From Streptomyces sp. CB02261 (GTDB lineage: Bacteria; Actinomycetota; Actinomycetes; Streptomycetales; Streptomycetaceae): a DNA stretch of 64,000 nt. Every line of letters starts with the position of its first letter. Position 1 is the first letter of the stretch. Of the stretch, positions 49,873 to 59,034 are shown in pieces. Under the pieces are notes generated by a model. It was given only the letters and a program-made list of their open reading frames with translations. It was not told the origin of the DNA and did no database searches. Where the stretch lies: positions 62,001 to 126,000 of the forward strand of contig NZ_LIVX01000002.1 in the NCBI RefSeq assembly GCF_001905665.1. The letters are read 5' to 3'. Both the position numbers and the translations under genes were made by a program.

Positions 49873-51120
49873 TCAGCGTCCATACGGGGGAAATCGCCCG
49901 GTCAGCGCCCGTACCTCCGCCCGCACCCGGGCGGTCTCCCCGGCGTCGTCCCGCAGCGCGGCGGTGAACAGCGAGGCGATCCGGGCCATCTCCTGGGGGC
50001 CCATCCCCTGCGTGGTGACGGCCGCCGTGCCGAGCCGGATGCCGCGGGCATCCCCGTGGGGCAGGGCGCAGGTGTCGAGCACGATGCCGGCGGCGGCGAG
50101 CCGGGCGCGCGCGGTGCGGCCGTCGATGCCGAGGGGCGCGGGGTCGGCGGTGATCAGGTGGGTGTCGGTGCCGCCGGTGGTCGGCGCGAAACCCTCGGCG
50201 GCGAGCGCGGCCGCCAGGACCCTGGCGTTCTCGACCACCTGATGGGCGTACGCGGTGAACGCCGGGGTGGACGCCTCACCGAAGGCCACCGCCTTGGCCG
50301 CGATCGTGTGCATCTGGGCGCCGCCCTGGGTGAACGGGAACACCGCCCGGTCGACCCGCCCCGCCAGGTCGTCGCCGCAGAGGATCATCCCGCCGCGCGG
50401 ACCCCGCAGCACCTTGTGGGTGGTCGCGCAGACCACGTCGGCGTACGGCACGGGGCTGGGGGCCGCTCCCCCGGCGACCAGACCGATGGGGTGGGCGGCG
50501 TCGGCGATGAGATACGCGCCGACCTCGTCGGCGATCTCGCGGAAGATCGCGTAGTCGAGGTGGCGCGGGTAGGAGATCGAACCGCAGACGATCGCCTTGG
50601 GGCGGTGGTGGCGGGCGAGCGCGGCGACCTGCTCGTGGTCGACGAGACCGGTCTCGGCGTCCACGCCGTACGGGACGAAGTCGAACCAGCGGCCGGAGAA
50701 GTTCGCGGGCGACCCGTGCGTGAGGTGGCCGCCGTGGTTCAGGCCCATGGCGAGCACCGTGTCACCGGGCCTGAGAAGGGCCGCGTACGCCGCCAGGACG
50801 GCCGAGGAGCCCGAGTGGGCCTGGACGTTCGCGTGGTCGGCGCCGAAGAGCGCGGTGGCCCGCTCCACGGCGATCCGCTCGGCGGCGTCGGCGTACGCGC
50901 AGCCTCCGTGGTGACGGGCGCCGGGGTAGCCCTCGGCGTACTTGTTGGCGAGCGGGGAGCCGAGGGCGGCGAGGACGGCGGGCGAGGTGAAGTTCTCCGC
51001 GGCGATCAACTGCAGGCTGTCGGCCTGCCGTCGCACCTCGCCGAGCAGCACGTCGGCGACCTCCGGGTCCTGCCGGCGCAGGACGTCGAGTTCCTCGGCG
51101 GGTGGAGCGGTGACCGACAT
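49873..51120 (-). CDS. glyA: Serine hydroxymethyltransferase family protein, divergent
   Basis: A 415-residue PLP enzyme of the SHMT family, which interconverts serine and glycine with folate. The PLP Lys is in TTHKVLRGPRGG, with DAAHPIGLVAGG and the carboxylate-binding Arg in GIRLGTAAVTTQG. It departs from canonical SHMT at the tandem Tyr pair (GARHHGGCAY instead of GKRYYGGCEY). It may therefore act on another substrate such as a modified amino acid. Streptomycetes carry several glyA-like genes; this is the copy beside the LMW-PTP-like and tsaC genes. Confidence 0.8.
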   Translation of the reverse strand: MSVTAPPAEELDVLRRQDPEVADVLLGEVRRQADSLQLIAAENFTSPAVLAALGSPLANKYAEGYPGARHHGGCAYADAAERIAVERATALFGADHANVQAHSGSSAVLAAYAALLRPGDTVLAMGLNHGGHLTHGSPANFSGRWFDFVPYGVDAETGLVDHEQVAALARHHRPKAIVCGSISYPRHLDYAIFREIADEVGAYLIADAAHPIGLVAGGAAPSPVPYADVVCATTHKVLRGPRGGMILCGDDLAGRVDRAVFPFTQGGAQMHTIAAKAVAFGEASTPAFTAYAHQVVENARVLAAALAAEGFAPTTGGTDTHLITADPAPLGIDGRTARARLAAAGIVLDTCALPHGDARGIRLGTAAVTTQGMGPQEMARIASLFTAALRDDAGETARVRAEVRALTGRFPPYGR

Positions 51121-51448
51121 GTCACCAATGTAGGCACACACCCCCCACCCCGCCCGCCGAAGCCGCAGGCCGCCTCGCCGGACGTGGCCGGGGACGTCAG
51201 TGCCGCACCCGCGGGCCGGACTCGCCGGACGTGGCCGAGCCGTCAGTCCCGCGCCCGTACCCCCGTCAGCGCCGTGACCACCGGGTCCAGCGCCTGGTTG
51301 AGCCCCACCCCCGATGCGCCCCTCGCACCGCTCGGCCCCCAGGGGCCTCCCGGGCATCGCGACGCTGCGTCGGACTCCGTCCGCCGGACGTGGCCGGGGA
51401 CGTCAGTGCCGCGCCCGGGGGCCGGACTCCCCGGACGTGACCGGGACG
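51121..51448. other. Gene-free interval with duplicated gene end
   Basis: This 328-bp stretch has no gene. It holds one copy of a 126-bp imperfect direct repeat (see the repeat entries) and, within it, two short GC-rich CGCCGGACGTG units at about 51176 and 51223. The part after 51302 shows short palindromic GC strings but no clear hairpin terminator for the phosphatase-like gene. Confidence 0.6.
51176..51301. repeat. 126-bp direct repeat, copy 1 (downstream)
   Basis: This copy shares sequence with 51382-51507 at a constant offset of 206 bp. Its right part repeats the last 19 or so codons of the LMW-PTP-like gene, ending NQALDPVVTALTGVRARD on the minus strand, with single-base changes. It has no open frame of its own beyond that. 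Confidence 0.8.
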
Positions 51449-51507
51449 TCAGTCCCGCGCCCGTACCCCCGTGAGCGCCGTGACCACCGGGTCCAGCGCC
51501 TGGTTGA
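51382..51507. repeat. 126-bp direct repeat, copy 2 (gene end)
   Basis: This copy includes the true 3' end of the LMW-PTP-like gene (51449-51507) and its following 67 bp. It matches copy 1 with a few substitutions and a few small shifts. It indicates a local tandem duplication. Confidence 0.8.
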
Positions 51508-52096
51508 TCTCGTCGCCGATCGAGCGGAAGAAGGTGATGGGGGCGCCGTACGGGTCGTTGACCTCGTCCGCGTCCACCGAGGGGGCCAGCAGCCAGCCGC
51601 GGAGGGCGGCCGCCGCGCGGACCAGGGCGCGGGCGCGTTCGACCATGCCCTCGTCGCGGGGGTCCGGGAGCGTGGCCGGGTCGATCGCGCGGACCAGGCG
51701 GGTGAACTCCTTCAGGGTGAAGGTGCGCAGGCCCGCCGAGTGGCCCATCGAGATGACCTGCGCCCGGTGGTCACGGGTCGCCGTCAGGACCAGGTCCGCA
51801 CGGATGACGTGCTCGTCGAGGAGCTCGCGCCCCACGAAGCCGCTGTAGTCCGCGCCGAAGTCGGCGAGGACCAGTTCCGCGTTGGCCTCCATCGGGGCGC
51901 CCTCGTGGCCCCAGGTGCCCGCGCTCTCCACGATCAGGCCGCCGCCGAGAGGGTCGCCCAGGCGGTCGCTCAGGGCATGGCGGGTCAGCCGCTCGGTGAT
52001 CGGCGAGCGGCAGACGTTGCCGGTGCTGACGTGGAGGATGCGGAAGGTGTTGCTGTCGTCGAACCCCGCTATGCCACGCCCCTCAAGGGCGGTCAA
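51449..52096 (-). CDS. LMW-PTP-like protein lacking the nucleophilic Cys
   Basis: A 215-residue protein of the low-molecular-weight tyrosine phosphatase fold. The P-loop reads HVSTGNVCRSP; the position of the catalytic Cys (C-x5-R) holds Ser24, while Cys29 and Arg30 are kept. A DP loop (LPDPRDEG) typical of the acid Asp is also present. It is thus probably a pseudophosphatase or uses a different chemistry. It starts with TTG at 52096, overlapping the tsaC stop by 4 bp, with GAGGTGG upstream. The C-terminus after the fold is long. An arsenate reductase reading is less likely. Confidence 0.8.
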   Translation of the reverse strand: MTALEGRGIAGFDDSNTFRILHVSTGNVCRSPITERLTRHALSDRLGDPLGGGLIVESAGTWGHEGAPMEANAELVLADFGADYSGFVGRELLDEHVIRADLVLTATRDHRAQVISMGHSAGLRTFTLKEFTRLVRAIDPATLPDPRDEGMVERARALVRAAAALRGWLLAPSVDADEVNDPYGAPITFFRSIGDEINQALDPVVTALTGVRARD

Positions 52097-52740
52097 CTGG
52101 CCACCTCGAGGTCGGGTACGACCTTCCGGAGCTCCTCGGGCGACAGCGCGCCCTGGCGCAGCAGCACCGGGATCTCGCCGGTGACGTCGACGATGGACGA
52201 GGGGACGATGCCGGGGGTCGGCCCGCCGTCGAGGTAGACGGAGACGGAGTCGCCGAGCATCTGCTGGGCCGCGTCGCAGTCCTCGGGGGACGGGTGGCCC
52301 GTGAGGTTGGCCGAGGAGACGGCCATCGGGCCGACCTCGGTGAGCAGCTCGATCGCGACCGGGTGCAGCGGCATGCGGATGGCGACGGTGCCCCGGGTGT
52401 CGCCCAGGTCCCACTGGAGGGACGGCTGGTGCCGGGCGACGAGGGTGAGGGCGCCGGGCCAGAACGCGTCGACGAGCTCCCAGGCCTGCTCGGAGAAGTC
52501 CGTGACCAGGCCGTGGAGGGTGTTCGGGGAGCCGATGAGCACGGGCGTGGGCATGTTGCGGCCACGGCCCTTGGCGGCGAGCAGGTCGGCCACGGCCTCG
52601 CCGCTGAAGGCGTCCGCCCCGATCCCGTACACGGTGTCGGTGGGCAGCACGACCAGCTCGCCCCGACGGACGGCGGACGCGGCTTCGCGCAGACCGGTCA
52701 CTCGGTCGGTCGCCTCGTTGCAGTCGTATCGCCGTGCCAT
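52093..52740 (-). CDS. tsaC: L-threonylcarbamoyladenylate synthase
   Basis: A 215-residue YrdC/Sua5-type enzyme that makes threonylcarbamoyl-AMP from Thr, bicarbonate and ATP for the t6A modification of tRNAs reading ANN codons. The conserved opening VLPTDTVYGIGADAFS, the nucleotide-site residues KGRGRNMPTPVLI and the core VAIRMPLHPVAIELL and AVSSANLTG are all there. The Sua5 C-terminal extension is absent. It sits after prmC, a common actinobacterial neighbour of prfA, and shares an overlap with the LMW-PTP-like gene. Confidence 0.92.
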   Translation of the reverse strand: MARRYDCNEATDRVTGLREAASAVRRGELVVLPTDTVYGIGADAFSGEAVADLLAAKGRGRNMPTPVLIGSPNTLHGLVTDFSEQAWELVDAFWPGALTLVARHQPSLQWDLGDTRGTVAIRMPLHPVAIELLTEVGPMAVSSANLTGHPSPEDCDAAQQMLGDSVSVYLDGGPTPGIVPSSIVDVTGEIPVLLRQGALSPEELRKVVPDLEVAS

Positions 52741-52780
52741 CAGTTCCCGGCCTCCTCGTACACGTGGTTCGTCATGCCAG

Positions 52781-53662
52781 TCATGGCGTTGCCTTGCGGG
52801 CGGTCGCGAAGCGCGGCCGGTTGTTCAGGTCGGGGTGGTCGGCCGCGTCGACCCAGCCGGCCTCTTCGTTGAAGATCCACGGCACCTGCCCGCCCTGGGT
52901 GTCCGCGTGCTCGATGACGACCAGGCCACCGGGCCGGAGGAGCCGGTGGGCGGTGCGCTCGATGCCGCGGATGGTGTCGAGGCCGTCCTCGCCGGAGAAG
53001 AGGGCCATCTCCGGGTCGTGGTCGCGGGCCTCGGGCGCCACGTACTCCCACTCGGTGAGCGGGATGTACGGCGGGTTGGAGATGACCAGGTCGACCTGGC
53101 CGTCCAGCTCGGGGAGCGCGGTCAGCGCGTTGCCCTGGTGGACGCTGACGCGCGAGCCCTCGGCGTTCTTCCGGGTCCAGACGAGGGCGTCGTCGGAGAG
53201 CTCCACGGCGTGGACGCGCGAGCGGGGCACCTCCTGCGCCATGGCGAGCGCGATGGCGCCGGAGCCGGTGCAGAGGTCGACGATGAGCGGCTCGACGACG
53301 TCCATCGCGCGCACGGCGTCTATCGCCCAGCCGACGACCGACTCGGTCTCCGGGCGGGGCACGAAGACGCCGGGCCCGACCTGGAGCTCCAGGTAGCGGA
53401 AGAACGCGCGCCCGGTGATGTGCTGGAGCGGTTCACGGGCCTCGCGGCGGGCGACCGTCTCCCAGTAGCGGGCGTCGAAGTCCGCGTCCTTGACGTTGTG
53501 CAGCTCCCCCCGCTTGACGCCGTGCACGAACGCGGCGAGTTCCTCGGCGTCGAAACGCGGTGAGGGGACGCCGGCGTCGGCCAGCCGCTGGGTGGCCTGG
53601 GCCACCTCGGCGAGCAGCAGACTTCGGGGGCCTGGGGGTCGCCCCCCAGAAAGTGACTGCAC
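52781..53662 (-). CDS. prmC: Release factor glutamine methyltransferase
   Basis: A 293-residue AdoMet-dependent enzyme that methylates the Gln of the GGQ motif of RF1 and RF2. The AdoMet motif IVDLCTGSGAIALAMA and the catalytic ISNPPYIPL are clear, after a helical N-terminal domain (LLLAEVAQATQRLADAG). The GTG at 53662 follows GGAGG at 6 bp. It lies 37 bp after prfA, its substrate gene, as in most bacteria. Confidence 0.95.
   Translation of the reverse strand: MQSLSGGRPPGPRSLLLAEVAQATQRLADAGVPSPRFDAEELAAFVHGVKRGELHNVKDADFDARYWETVARREAREPLQHITGRAFFRYLELQVGPGVFVPRPETESVVGWAIDAVRAMDVVEPLIVDLCTGSGAIALAMAQEVPRSRVHAVELSDDALVWTRKNAEGSRVSVHQGNALTALPELDGQVDLVISNPPYIPLTEWEYVAPEARDHDPEMALFSGEDGLDTIRGIERTAHRLLRPGGLVVIEHADTQGGQVPWIFNEEAGWVDAADHPDLNNRPRFATARKATP
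53625..53652. repeat. GC-rich hairpin element at the 5' end of prmC
   Basis: CTGGGGG is followed by TCGC and CCCCCAG, a hairpin element similar to that at 44909-44928. It lies inside the first codons of prmC (SLSGGRPPGPRS), so it also encodes the Gly/Pro-rich N-terminus. Confidence 0.45.
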
Positions 53663-53699
53663 GCTGGTCCTCCGTGGTGCGGGGTGGGGCTTACGGAAC

Positions 53700-54776
53700 T
53701 TACGCCGCGGCGAGCTTGGCGGCGGAGTCGGCGTCGACACACGCCTGGATCATGGAGTCCAGGTCGCCGTCGAGCACCTGGTCCAGGTTGTACGCCTTGA
53801 AGCCGACGCGGTGGTCGGAGATCCGGTTCTCCGGGAAGTTGTACGTGCGGATCTTCTCGGACCGGTCGACGGTGCGGACCTGGCTGCGGCGGGCGTCGGC
53901 GGCCTTGGACTCGGCCTCCTCCTGCGCGGCGGCGAGCAGCCGGGACCGCAGGATGCGCATGGCCTGCTCCTTGTTCTGGAGCTGGCTCTTCTCGTTCTGG
54001 CAGGAGGCGACGATGCCGGTCGGCAGGTGCGTGATGCGGACGGCGGAGTCGGTGGTGTTGACCGACTGGCCGCCGGGGCCCGACGAGCGGTAGACGTCGA
54101 TGCGCAGGTCGTTGGCGTGCACCTCGACCTCGACCTCCTCGGCCTCGGGCGTGACGAGGACACCGGCGGCGGAGGTGTGGATGCGGCCGGCCGACTCGGT
54201 CGCGGGCACGCGCTGCACGCGGTGCACCCCGCCCTCGTACTTGAGGCGCGCCCAGACGCCCTGGCCGGGCTCGGTGGCGCCGTTGCCGCCCTTGGTCTTC
54301 ACGGCGACCTGGACGTCCTTGTAGCCGCCGAGCTCGGACTCGGTGGCGTCGATGATCTCGGTCTTCCAGCCGACGCGCTCGGCGTACCGCAGGTACATGC
54401 GGAGCAGGTCGCCGGCGAAGAGCGCGGACTCGTCGCCGCCTGCGCCCGCCTTGATCTCCAGGATGACGTCCTTGTCGTCGCTCGGGTCGCGCGGGACGAG
54501 GAGCAGGCGGAGCTTGTCGGTGAGCTCCTCCCGGTCCTTCTCCAGCTGCTTGACCTCGGCGGCGAAGTCGGGGTCGTCGTGCGCGAACTCGCGGGCGGTC
54601 TCGATGTCGTCACCGGTCCGCTTCCAGGCCCGGTAGGTGGCGACGATCGGGGTCAGCTCGGCGTAGCGCTTGTTGAGCTTGCGCGCGTTCGCCTGGTCGG
54701 CGTGGACCGAGGGGTCCGCGAGCTTCGTCTCCAGGCCGGCGTGCTCGCCGACCAGTTCCTCGACCGCCTCGAACAT
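53700..54776 (-). CDS. prfA: Peptide chain release factor 1
   Basis: A 358-residue RF1 that recognises UAA and UAG. The peptidyl-hydrolysis motif GGQ is in [17 protein letters not shown], and the codon-recognition region [16 protein letters not shown] is complete. The coiled N-terminal part lies before residue 110. It begins 98 bp after rpmE in the same direction and leads into prmC. Confidence 0.97.
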   Translation of the reverse strand: MFEAVEELVGEHAGLETKLADPSVHADQANARKLNKRYAELTPIVATYRAWKRTGDDIETAREFAHDDPDFAAEVKQLEKDREELTDKLRLLLVPRDPSDDKDVILEIKAGAGGDESALFAGDLLRMYLRYAERVGWKTEIIDATESELGGYKDVQVAVKTKGGNGATEPGQGVWARLKYEGGVHRVQRVPATESAGRIHTSAAGVLVTPEAEEVEVEVHANDLRIDVYRSSGPGGQSVNTTDSAVRITHLPTGIVASCQNEKSQLQNKEQAMRILRSRLLAAAQEEAESKAADARRSQVRTVDRSEKIRTYNFPENRISDHRVGFKAYNLDQVLDGDLDSMIQACVDADSAAKLAAA

Positions 54777-54821
54777 CGGGGGGCTCCTGGTCTTTTCGTC
54801 AGTTGCTACGGGGACGGCAAA

Positions 54822-54865
54822 GCGCCGGTCCCGGCCACCCGCGCGGGGCGACCGTGGACCGGCGC
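54822..54865 (-). other. Inverted repeat between rpmE and prfA
   Basis: GCGCCGGTC and GACCGGCGC pair over 9 bp with a 26-nt GC-rich loop. It may end part of the rpmE transcript, letting L31 exceed RF1. Confidence 0.45.
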
Positions 54866-54874
54866 AGGGGCTCG

Positions 54875-55096
54875 CTACTTCGCGGCGGAGCCGGCCTTGC
54901 CGAAGCGGGCCTCGAAGCGGGCCACGCGGCCGCCGGTGTCGAGGATCTTCTGCTTGCCCGTGTAGAACGGGTGGCACTCGGAGCAGACCTCGGCACGGAT
55001 GGTGCCGTCGGTCAGGGTGCTCCGGGTGGTGAACGACGCGCCGCAGGTGCAGCTGACCTGGGTCTCGACGTACTCGGGGTGAATCTCGCGCTTCAA
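54875..55096 (-). CDS. rpmE: Ribosomal protein bL31, zinc-binding form
   Basis: A 73-residue bL31 of the large subunit. It is the C+ form: Cys16 and Cys18 (VSCTCG) and Cys38 and Cys41 (VCSECHPF) bind zinc. In streptomycetes a zinc-free paralogue replaces it under zinc starvation through Zur; no clear Zur box is seen here. It lies directly upstream of prfA. Confidence 0.97.
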   Translation of the reverse strand: MKREIHPEYVETQVSCTCGASFTTRSTLTDGTIRAEVCSECHPFYTGKQKILDTGGRVARFEARFGKAGSAAK

Positions 55097-55252
55097 GGTG
55101 TCTCCTAGTTTCGGGAGGGCTCCGGGTCGCTTCCGCGGGTTGCGGCAAACGTGAACCGGGGCCGACGTACCAGTCTGCCAGGACCGGCCGTATCTCCCAA
55201 AACCGGGGTGGGGCCGGAAGTATTCCGGGGGTGCTCCCGACGTGTCCGCCGG

Positions 55253-56350
55253 CTACTTCACGACACCGTCGGCCTTGCCGGTGGCGGCGTCCTTCGTCGC
55301 CGTCGCGGGGATCGGCCGGTCGTTCTTCAGGGCCGTCCACACCTGCCGGGACTGGGCTTCCAGGGGGAGGACGCGGTTGGGGTCCCGGGGGTCGTACTCG
55401 ACGGGCAGGGTGACCATGTGGACGTTCTGGGCGCCGATGCCGGAGAGCCCCTTCGCGAAGCCCATCAGTTCCTGCACCGAGTCGAGTTCGGAGTCGGGGG
55501 TGATGGCCTTGGTGGCGGCGTCGGCGAGGTCGAGGAGCTTCTTCGGGTCGGTGAGGACGCCGACGCCCTTGACCTGGGCGATGAAGGCCTTCATGAAGGC
55601 CTGCTGCAGCTGGATGCGGCCGAGGTCGCTGCCGTCGCCGACGCTCTTGCGGGTGCGGACGAGACCGAGGGACTGCTCGCCGTCGAGGGTGTGGGTGCCC
55701 GGCGCGAGGTCGAGGTGGCTCTTGTCGTCCTTGATGGGGGCGGTGGTGGTGATCTCCACCCCGCCGAGTTCGTCGATGAGCTTCTTGAAGCCGGTGAAGT
55801 CGACCTCGATGTAGTGGTCCATGCGGATGCCGGACATCGCCTCGACGGTCTTGACGGCGCAGGCGGGGCCGCCGACCTCGTACGCCGTGTTGAACATGGC
55901 CCGCCGCTCGGCGGCGACGCCGGCGCCCTGGTCGCCGGTGCACGAGGGCCGGTCGATCAGGGTGTCCCGGGGTATGGAGACGACGCTCGCCTTCTTGTGG
56001 CCCTCGTGGACGTGGACGACCATCGCGGTGTCGGAGCGGGCGCCGCCCTCGTCCTTGCCGTAGGCGTCGTTGTCGCCGGAGCGCGAGTCGGAGCCGAGGA
56101 CGAGGATGTCCATGGAGCCGTCGTCGACGTCCTCGGGGCGGTCCTTGCCCAGCTGGGCGTTGATGTCGACGGCCTCGATGTTGCCGTCGAGCTTGACGTA
56201 GACGTAGCCGAGTCCCGCGCCGCCGAGGACGAGGACGGCGGCGGCGCCGGAGCCGAGGATCGCCAGTCGCCGGCTGCGCCTGGCGTGCGGCTTGCGGCGG
56301 CGGCCGCCTCCGGCCCCGCGTATTCGCCCGCTCTTGCTCTGCTCGGTCAT
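55253..56350 (-). CDS. LytR-CpsA-Psr (LCP) family wall polymer ligase
   Basis: A 365-residue membrane enzyme that attaches lipid-linked glycopolymers to peptidoglycan. An Arg-rich cytosolic start ([12 protein letters not shown]) and one helix ([21 protein letters not shown]) precede the extracellular LCP domain with [46 protein letters not shown] and [18 protein letters not shown]. These contain the conserved Asp and Arg residues that bind the lipid pyrophosphate. The ATG at 56350 has AAGG at 6 bp. It may use polymers begun by the transferase at 48441-49754. Confidence 0.92.
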   Translation of the reverse strand: MTEQSKSGRIRGAGGGRRRKPHARRSRRLAILGSGAAAVLVLGGAGLGYVYVKLDGNIEAVDINAQLGKDRPEDVDDGSMDILVLGSDSRSGDNDAYGKDEGGARSDTAMVVHVHEGHKKASVVSIPRDTLIDRPSCTGDQGAGVAAERRAMFNTAYEVGGPACAVKTVEAMSGIRMDHYIEVDFTGFKKLIDELGGVEITTTAPIKDDKSHLDLAPGTHTLDGEQSLGLVRTRKSVGDGSDLGRIQLQQAFMKAFIAQVKGVGVLTDPKKLLDLADAATKAITPDSELDSVQELMGFAKGLSGIGAQNVHMVTLPVEYDPRDPNRVLPLEAQSRQVWTALKNDRPIPATATKDAATGKADGVVK

Positions 56351-56450
56351 CCTCATCCTTCGACCCTCGGGTTCACCATGTGTGACGGCGAAGCACCCGA
56401 AAGGGTTGCATACGGACCTGTGAGGTTTGGGTGAGCGGCGGCCGGGACAG

Positions 56451-56487
56451 CACTGCGCCCACCGTGCGGGGCACGGTGGGCGCAGTG
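56451..56487 (-). terminator. rho terminator
   Basis: A perfect 17-bp stem (CACTGCGCCCACCGTGC and complement) with a GGG loop lies 69 bp beyond the rho stop on the minus strand. Confidence 0.85.
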
Positions 56488-56555
56488 GTTCACGCAGGTC
56501 ACGACGGGGTCACGGGCGCGGGGCCCGGATCTCGTCGTGTGACGCGGATCTCGCG

Positions 56556-58616
56556 TCAGTCGTTGTTGGCGGCACCGGGCGTGGTCTTCTGGATCTGCAG
56601 CAGGAACTCGCCGTTCGACTTCGTCTGCTTCATCTTGTCGAGCAGCAGCTCGATCGCCTGCTGCTGGTCGAGCGCGTGCAGCACACGACGCAGCTTCCAG
56701 GTGACGGCGAGCTCGTCGCTGCCGAGCAGGATCTCTTCCTTGCGGGTACCGGACGCGTCGACGTCCACCGCCGGGAAGATGCGCTTGTCGGCGAGCTTCC
56801 GGTCGAGCTTGAGCTCCATGTTGCCGGTGCCCTTGAACTCCTCGAAGATCACCTCGTCCATGCGCGAACCGGTGTCCACCAGCGCCGTCGCGAGGATGGT
56901 CAGCGAGCCGCCGTCCTCGATGTTGCGCGCGGCACCGAAGAAGCGCTTCGGCGGGTAGAGCGCGGTCGAGTCGACACCACCGGACAGGATGCGGCCGGAG
57001 GCCGGCGCCGCGAGGTTGTACGCGCGGCCCAGGCGGGTGATCGAGTCGAGCAGGACGACCACGTCGTGACCCAGCTCCACGAGACGCTTGGCGCGCTCGA
57101 TGGCCAGCTCGGCGACGGTGGTGTGGTCCTCGGCCGGACGGTCGAAGGTCGAGGAGATGACCTCGCCCTTGACCGACCTCTGCATGTCGGTGACCTCTTC
57201 CGGACGCTCGTCGACCAGGACGACCATCAGGTGGCACTCGGGGTTGTTGTGCGTGATCGCGTTGGCGATCGCCTGCATGATCATGGTCTTACCGGTCTTC
57301 GGCGGGGCCACGATCAGACCGCGCTGGCCCTTGCCGATCGGCGACACGAGGTCGATGATCCGCGTGGTCAGCACGCCCGGGTCGGTCTCCAGACGGAGCC
57401 GGTCCTGCGGGTACAGCGGGGTCAGCTTGTTGAACTCGGGGCGGCCGCGGCCGGAGTCGGCGGCCATGCCGTTCGCGGAGTCCAGGCGGACCAGCGCGTT
57501 GAACTTCTCGCGGCGCTCGCCCTCCTTCGGCTGCCGCACGGCGCCGGTGACGTGGTCACCCTTGCGCAGGCCGTTCTTGCGGACCTGGGCCAGGGAGACG
57601 TACACGTCGTTCGGACCGGGCAGGTAGCCGGAGGTCCGGATGAACGCGTAGTTGTCGAGGATGTCCAGGATGCCCGCGACGGGGATCAGGACGTCGTCGT
57701 CCGCGACCTGCGGCTCGCCGGCCTGGAAGTCGTCACGCCCACGACGCCCGCGGCGGTCGCGGTAACGGCCCCGACGGCCGCGACGGCCGCCCGCCTCGTC
57801 GTCGTAGTCGTCCTGCGGGCCGGCCTGCTGGCCGCCGCCCTGCTGACCCTGACCCTGGACCTGCTGGCCCTGGCCGCCCTGGCGCTGGCGCTGGCCGCCC
57901 TGGCCACCGCCCTGCTGCTCGTCGCCCTTGCCGCGGTCGCGCTGACGGTCGCGGCGGTCACGGCGCTCGCCGCGCTCCCCGCGGTCGCCCCGCTCGCCGC
58001 GGTCACGGCGGCCACGGCCCTCGGCGCCGTCGACGGCGGTCTCGGCCTTGGCGTCAGGCTGTGCGTCGGCCCTGGCCTCGGTACGGGCCTCGGCGCGGGC
58101 CTCGGTCTTCACGGCCTGCGCGGCCTCGGCCTTGGCCTCGCCCTCCGGCGAACCGGCGGGGGCGGTGGCCCGACGACGACGGCGCTCACCGGCCGGCTGG
58201 TCGTCGGAGGCGGGCTGGCCCGGGATGTCGATCTGCTGCTGGGTGACGGCCTTCTCGGCCTTCTCCACCTTGGGCTCGGTGGCCTCGGCAGCGGTCTCGC
58301 CCGTACGGGCCTTGGCGGTGGCGCGGCGCTTCGGCTTGGTCTCGGCGGCGTCGGCGGCCTTGGCGGGGGCGGCGGTGCCGCCACCGGCCTGCGCCTCCTT
58401 GATGACCTCGATCAGCTGGCTCTTGCGCATCCGCGCGGTGCCCCTGATGCCGAGGCCGGACGCGACCTGCTGCAGCTCGGCCAGGACCATGCCGTCGAGG
58501 CCGGTGCCGGAGCGGCGGCGCCGTGCGGTGCCGCCGGTGGCAGCACCTGCGGCGGGCGCGGCGGCGTCGACACTGCTGTCGGCAGTCACGCCCATCAGAT
58601 CGGTGGTGTCGCTCAC
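56556..58616 (-). CDS. rho: Transcription termination factor Rho
   Basis: A 686-residue hexameric RNA helicase that ends transcription. A Rho N-terminal SAP-like helix ([14 protein letters not shown]) is followed by a long, charged Arg/Asp/Gly/Gln-rich insertion of about 250 residues (for example [20 protein letters not shown]) typical of actinobacteria, which binds RNA. The cold-shock RNA domain ([21 protein letters not shown]), Walker A APPKTGKT and Walker [13 protein letters not shown] follow. The GTG at 58616 has GGAAGGA upstream. The frame stays open for 118 codons above the start. Confidence 0.95.
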   Translation of the reverse strand: MSDTTDLMGVTADSSVDAAAPAAGAATGGTARRRRSGTGLDGMVLAELQQVASGLGIRGTARMRKSQLIEVIKEAQAGGGTAAPAKAADAAETKPKRRATAKARTGETAAEATEPKVEKAEKAVTQQQIDIPGQPASDDQPAGERRRRRATAPAGSPEGEAKAEAAQAVKTEARAEARTEARADAQPDAKAETAVDGAEGRGRRDRGERGDRGERGERRDRRDRQRDRGKGDEQQGGGQGGQRQRQGGQGQQVQGQGQQGGGQQAGPQDDYDDEAGGRRGRRGRYRDRRGRRGRDDFQAGEPQVADDDVLIPVAGILDILDNYAFIRTSGYLPGPNDVYVSLAQVRKNGLRKGDHVTGAVRQPKEGERREKFNALVRLDSANGMAADSGRGRPEFNKLTPLYPQDRLRLETDPGVLTTRIIDLVSPIGKGQRGLIVAPPKTGKTMIMQAIANAITHNNPECHLMVVLVDERPEEVTDMQRSVKGEVISSTFDRPAEDHTTVAELAIERAKRLVELGHDVVVLLDSITRLGRAYNLAAPASGRILSGGVDSTALYPPKRFFGAARNIEDGGSLTILATALVDTGSRMDEVIFEEFKGTGNMELKLDRKLADKRIFPAVDVDASGTRKEEILLGSDELAVTWKLRRVLHALDQQQAIELLLDKMKQTKSNGEFLLQIQKTTPGAANND

Positions 58617-59034
58617 GAAGGGTCCTTCCCTGGAGCGGACGTCGGCCATCTGGCTCGGCGACCGGTTGTGCTGTCCGGCAGCGGTCCCGTGTGGGTGGAC
58701 CGTGTCCGGGGCGGTGGTCCCGCCGGGTACGGCGGAGAGAGGAACGTGCTGTGGGTCCGGCCCGAGCGCCCCCTGCTCGGCCCTCAACTGCTGAAGAGCG
58801 AGGGGTGTCGTGCCGGTTCCGGAGCGTGCTCGAAACTGCTCAGGCAGGCTGCTCAGGCAGTTGGGGAGGCTCCCGGAAGAATGTGTGGTCCCTGATGGGG
58901 ACACTCCGCACCGCTCCACAAAGAGGTCAGGTGCAGACTTGAGGTTAACACTACCGGCTCCGACAAACATTCCCCCTCTCCCTCACCGGCAATCTCCTGT
59001 CCCGGACGCTGCCCGGCGTCCGGCCCCGTCGCGC
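58617..59034 (-). other. Long rho leader region
   Basis: This 418-bp gap between thrB and rho has no recognised gene. The rho frame remains open to 58970 (starting [20 protein letters not shown]), but the peptide is unlike Rho. A 12-bp direct repeat CTGCTCAGGCAG occurs at 58836-58847 and 58849-58860 within an imperfect palindrome. A long rho leader is common and is a site of autogenous control in other bacteria. The likely promoter is in the AT-richer part near 58935-58985. Confidence 0.5.

Noticed and set aside
56427..58895. Plus-strand 822-residue frame opposite rho
   Set aside because: It is the complement of a well-conserved gene and has no homology of its own.
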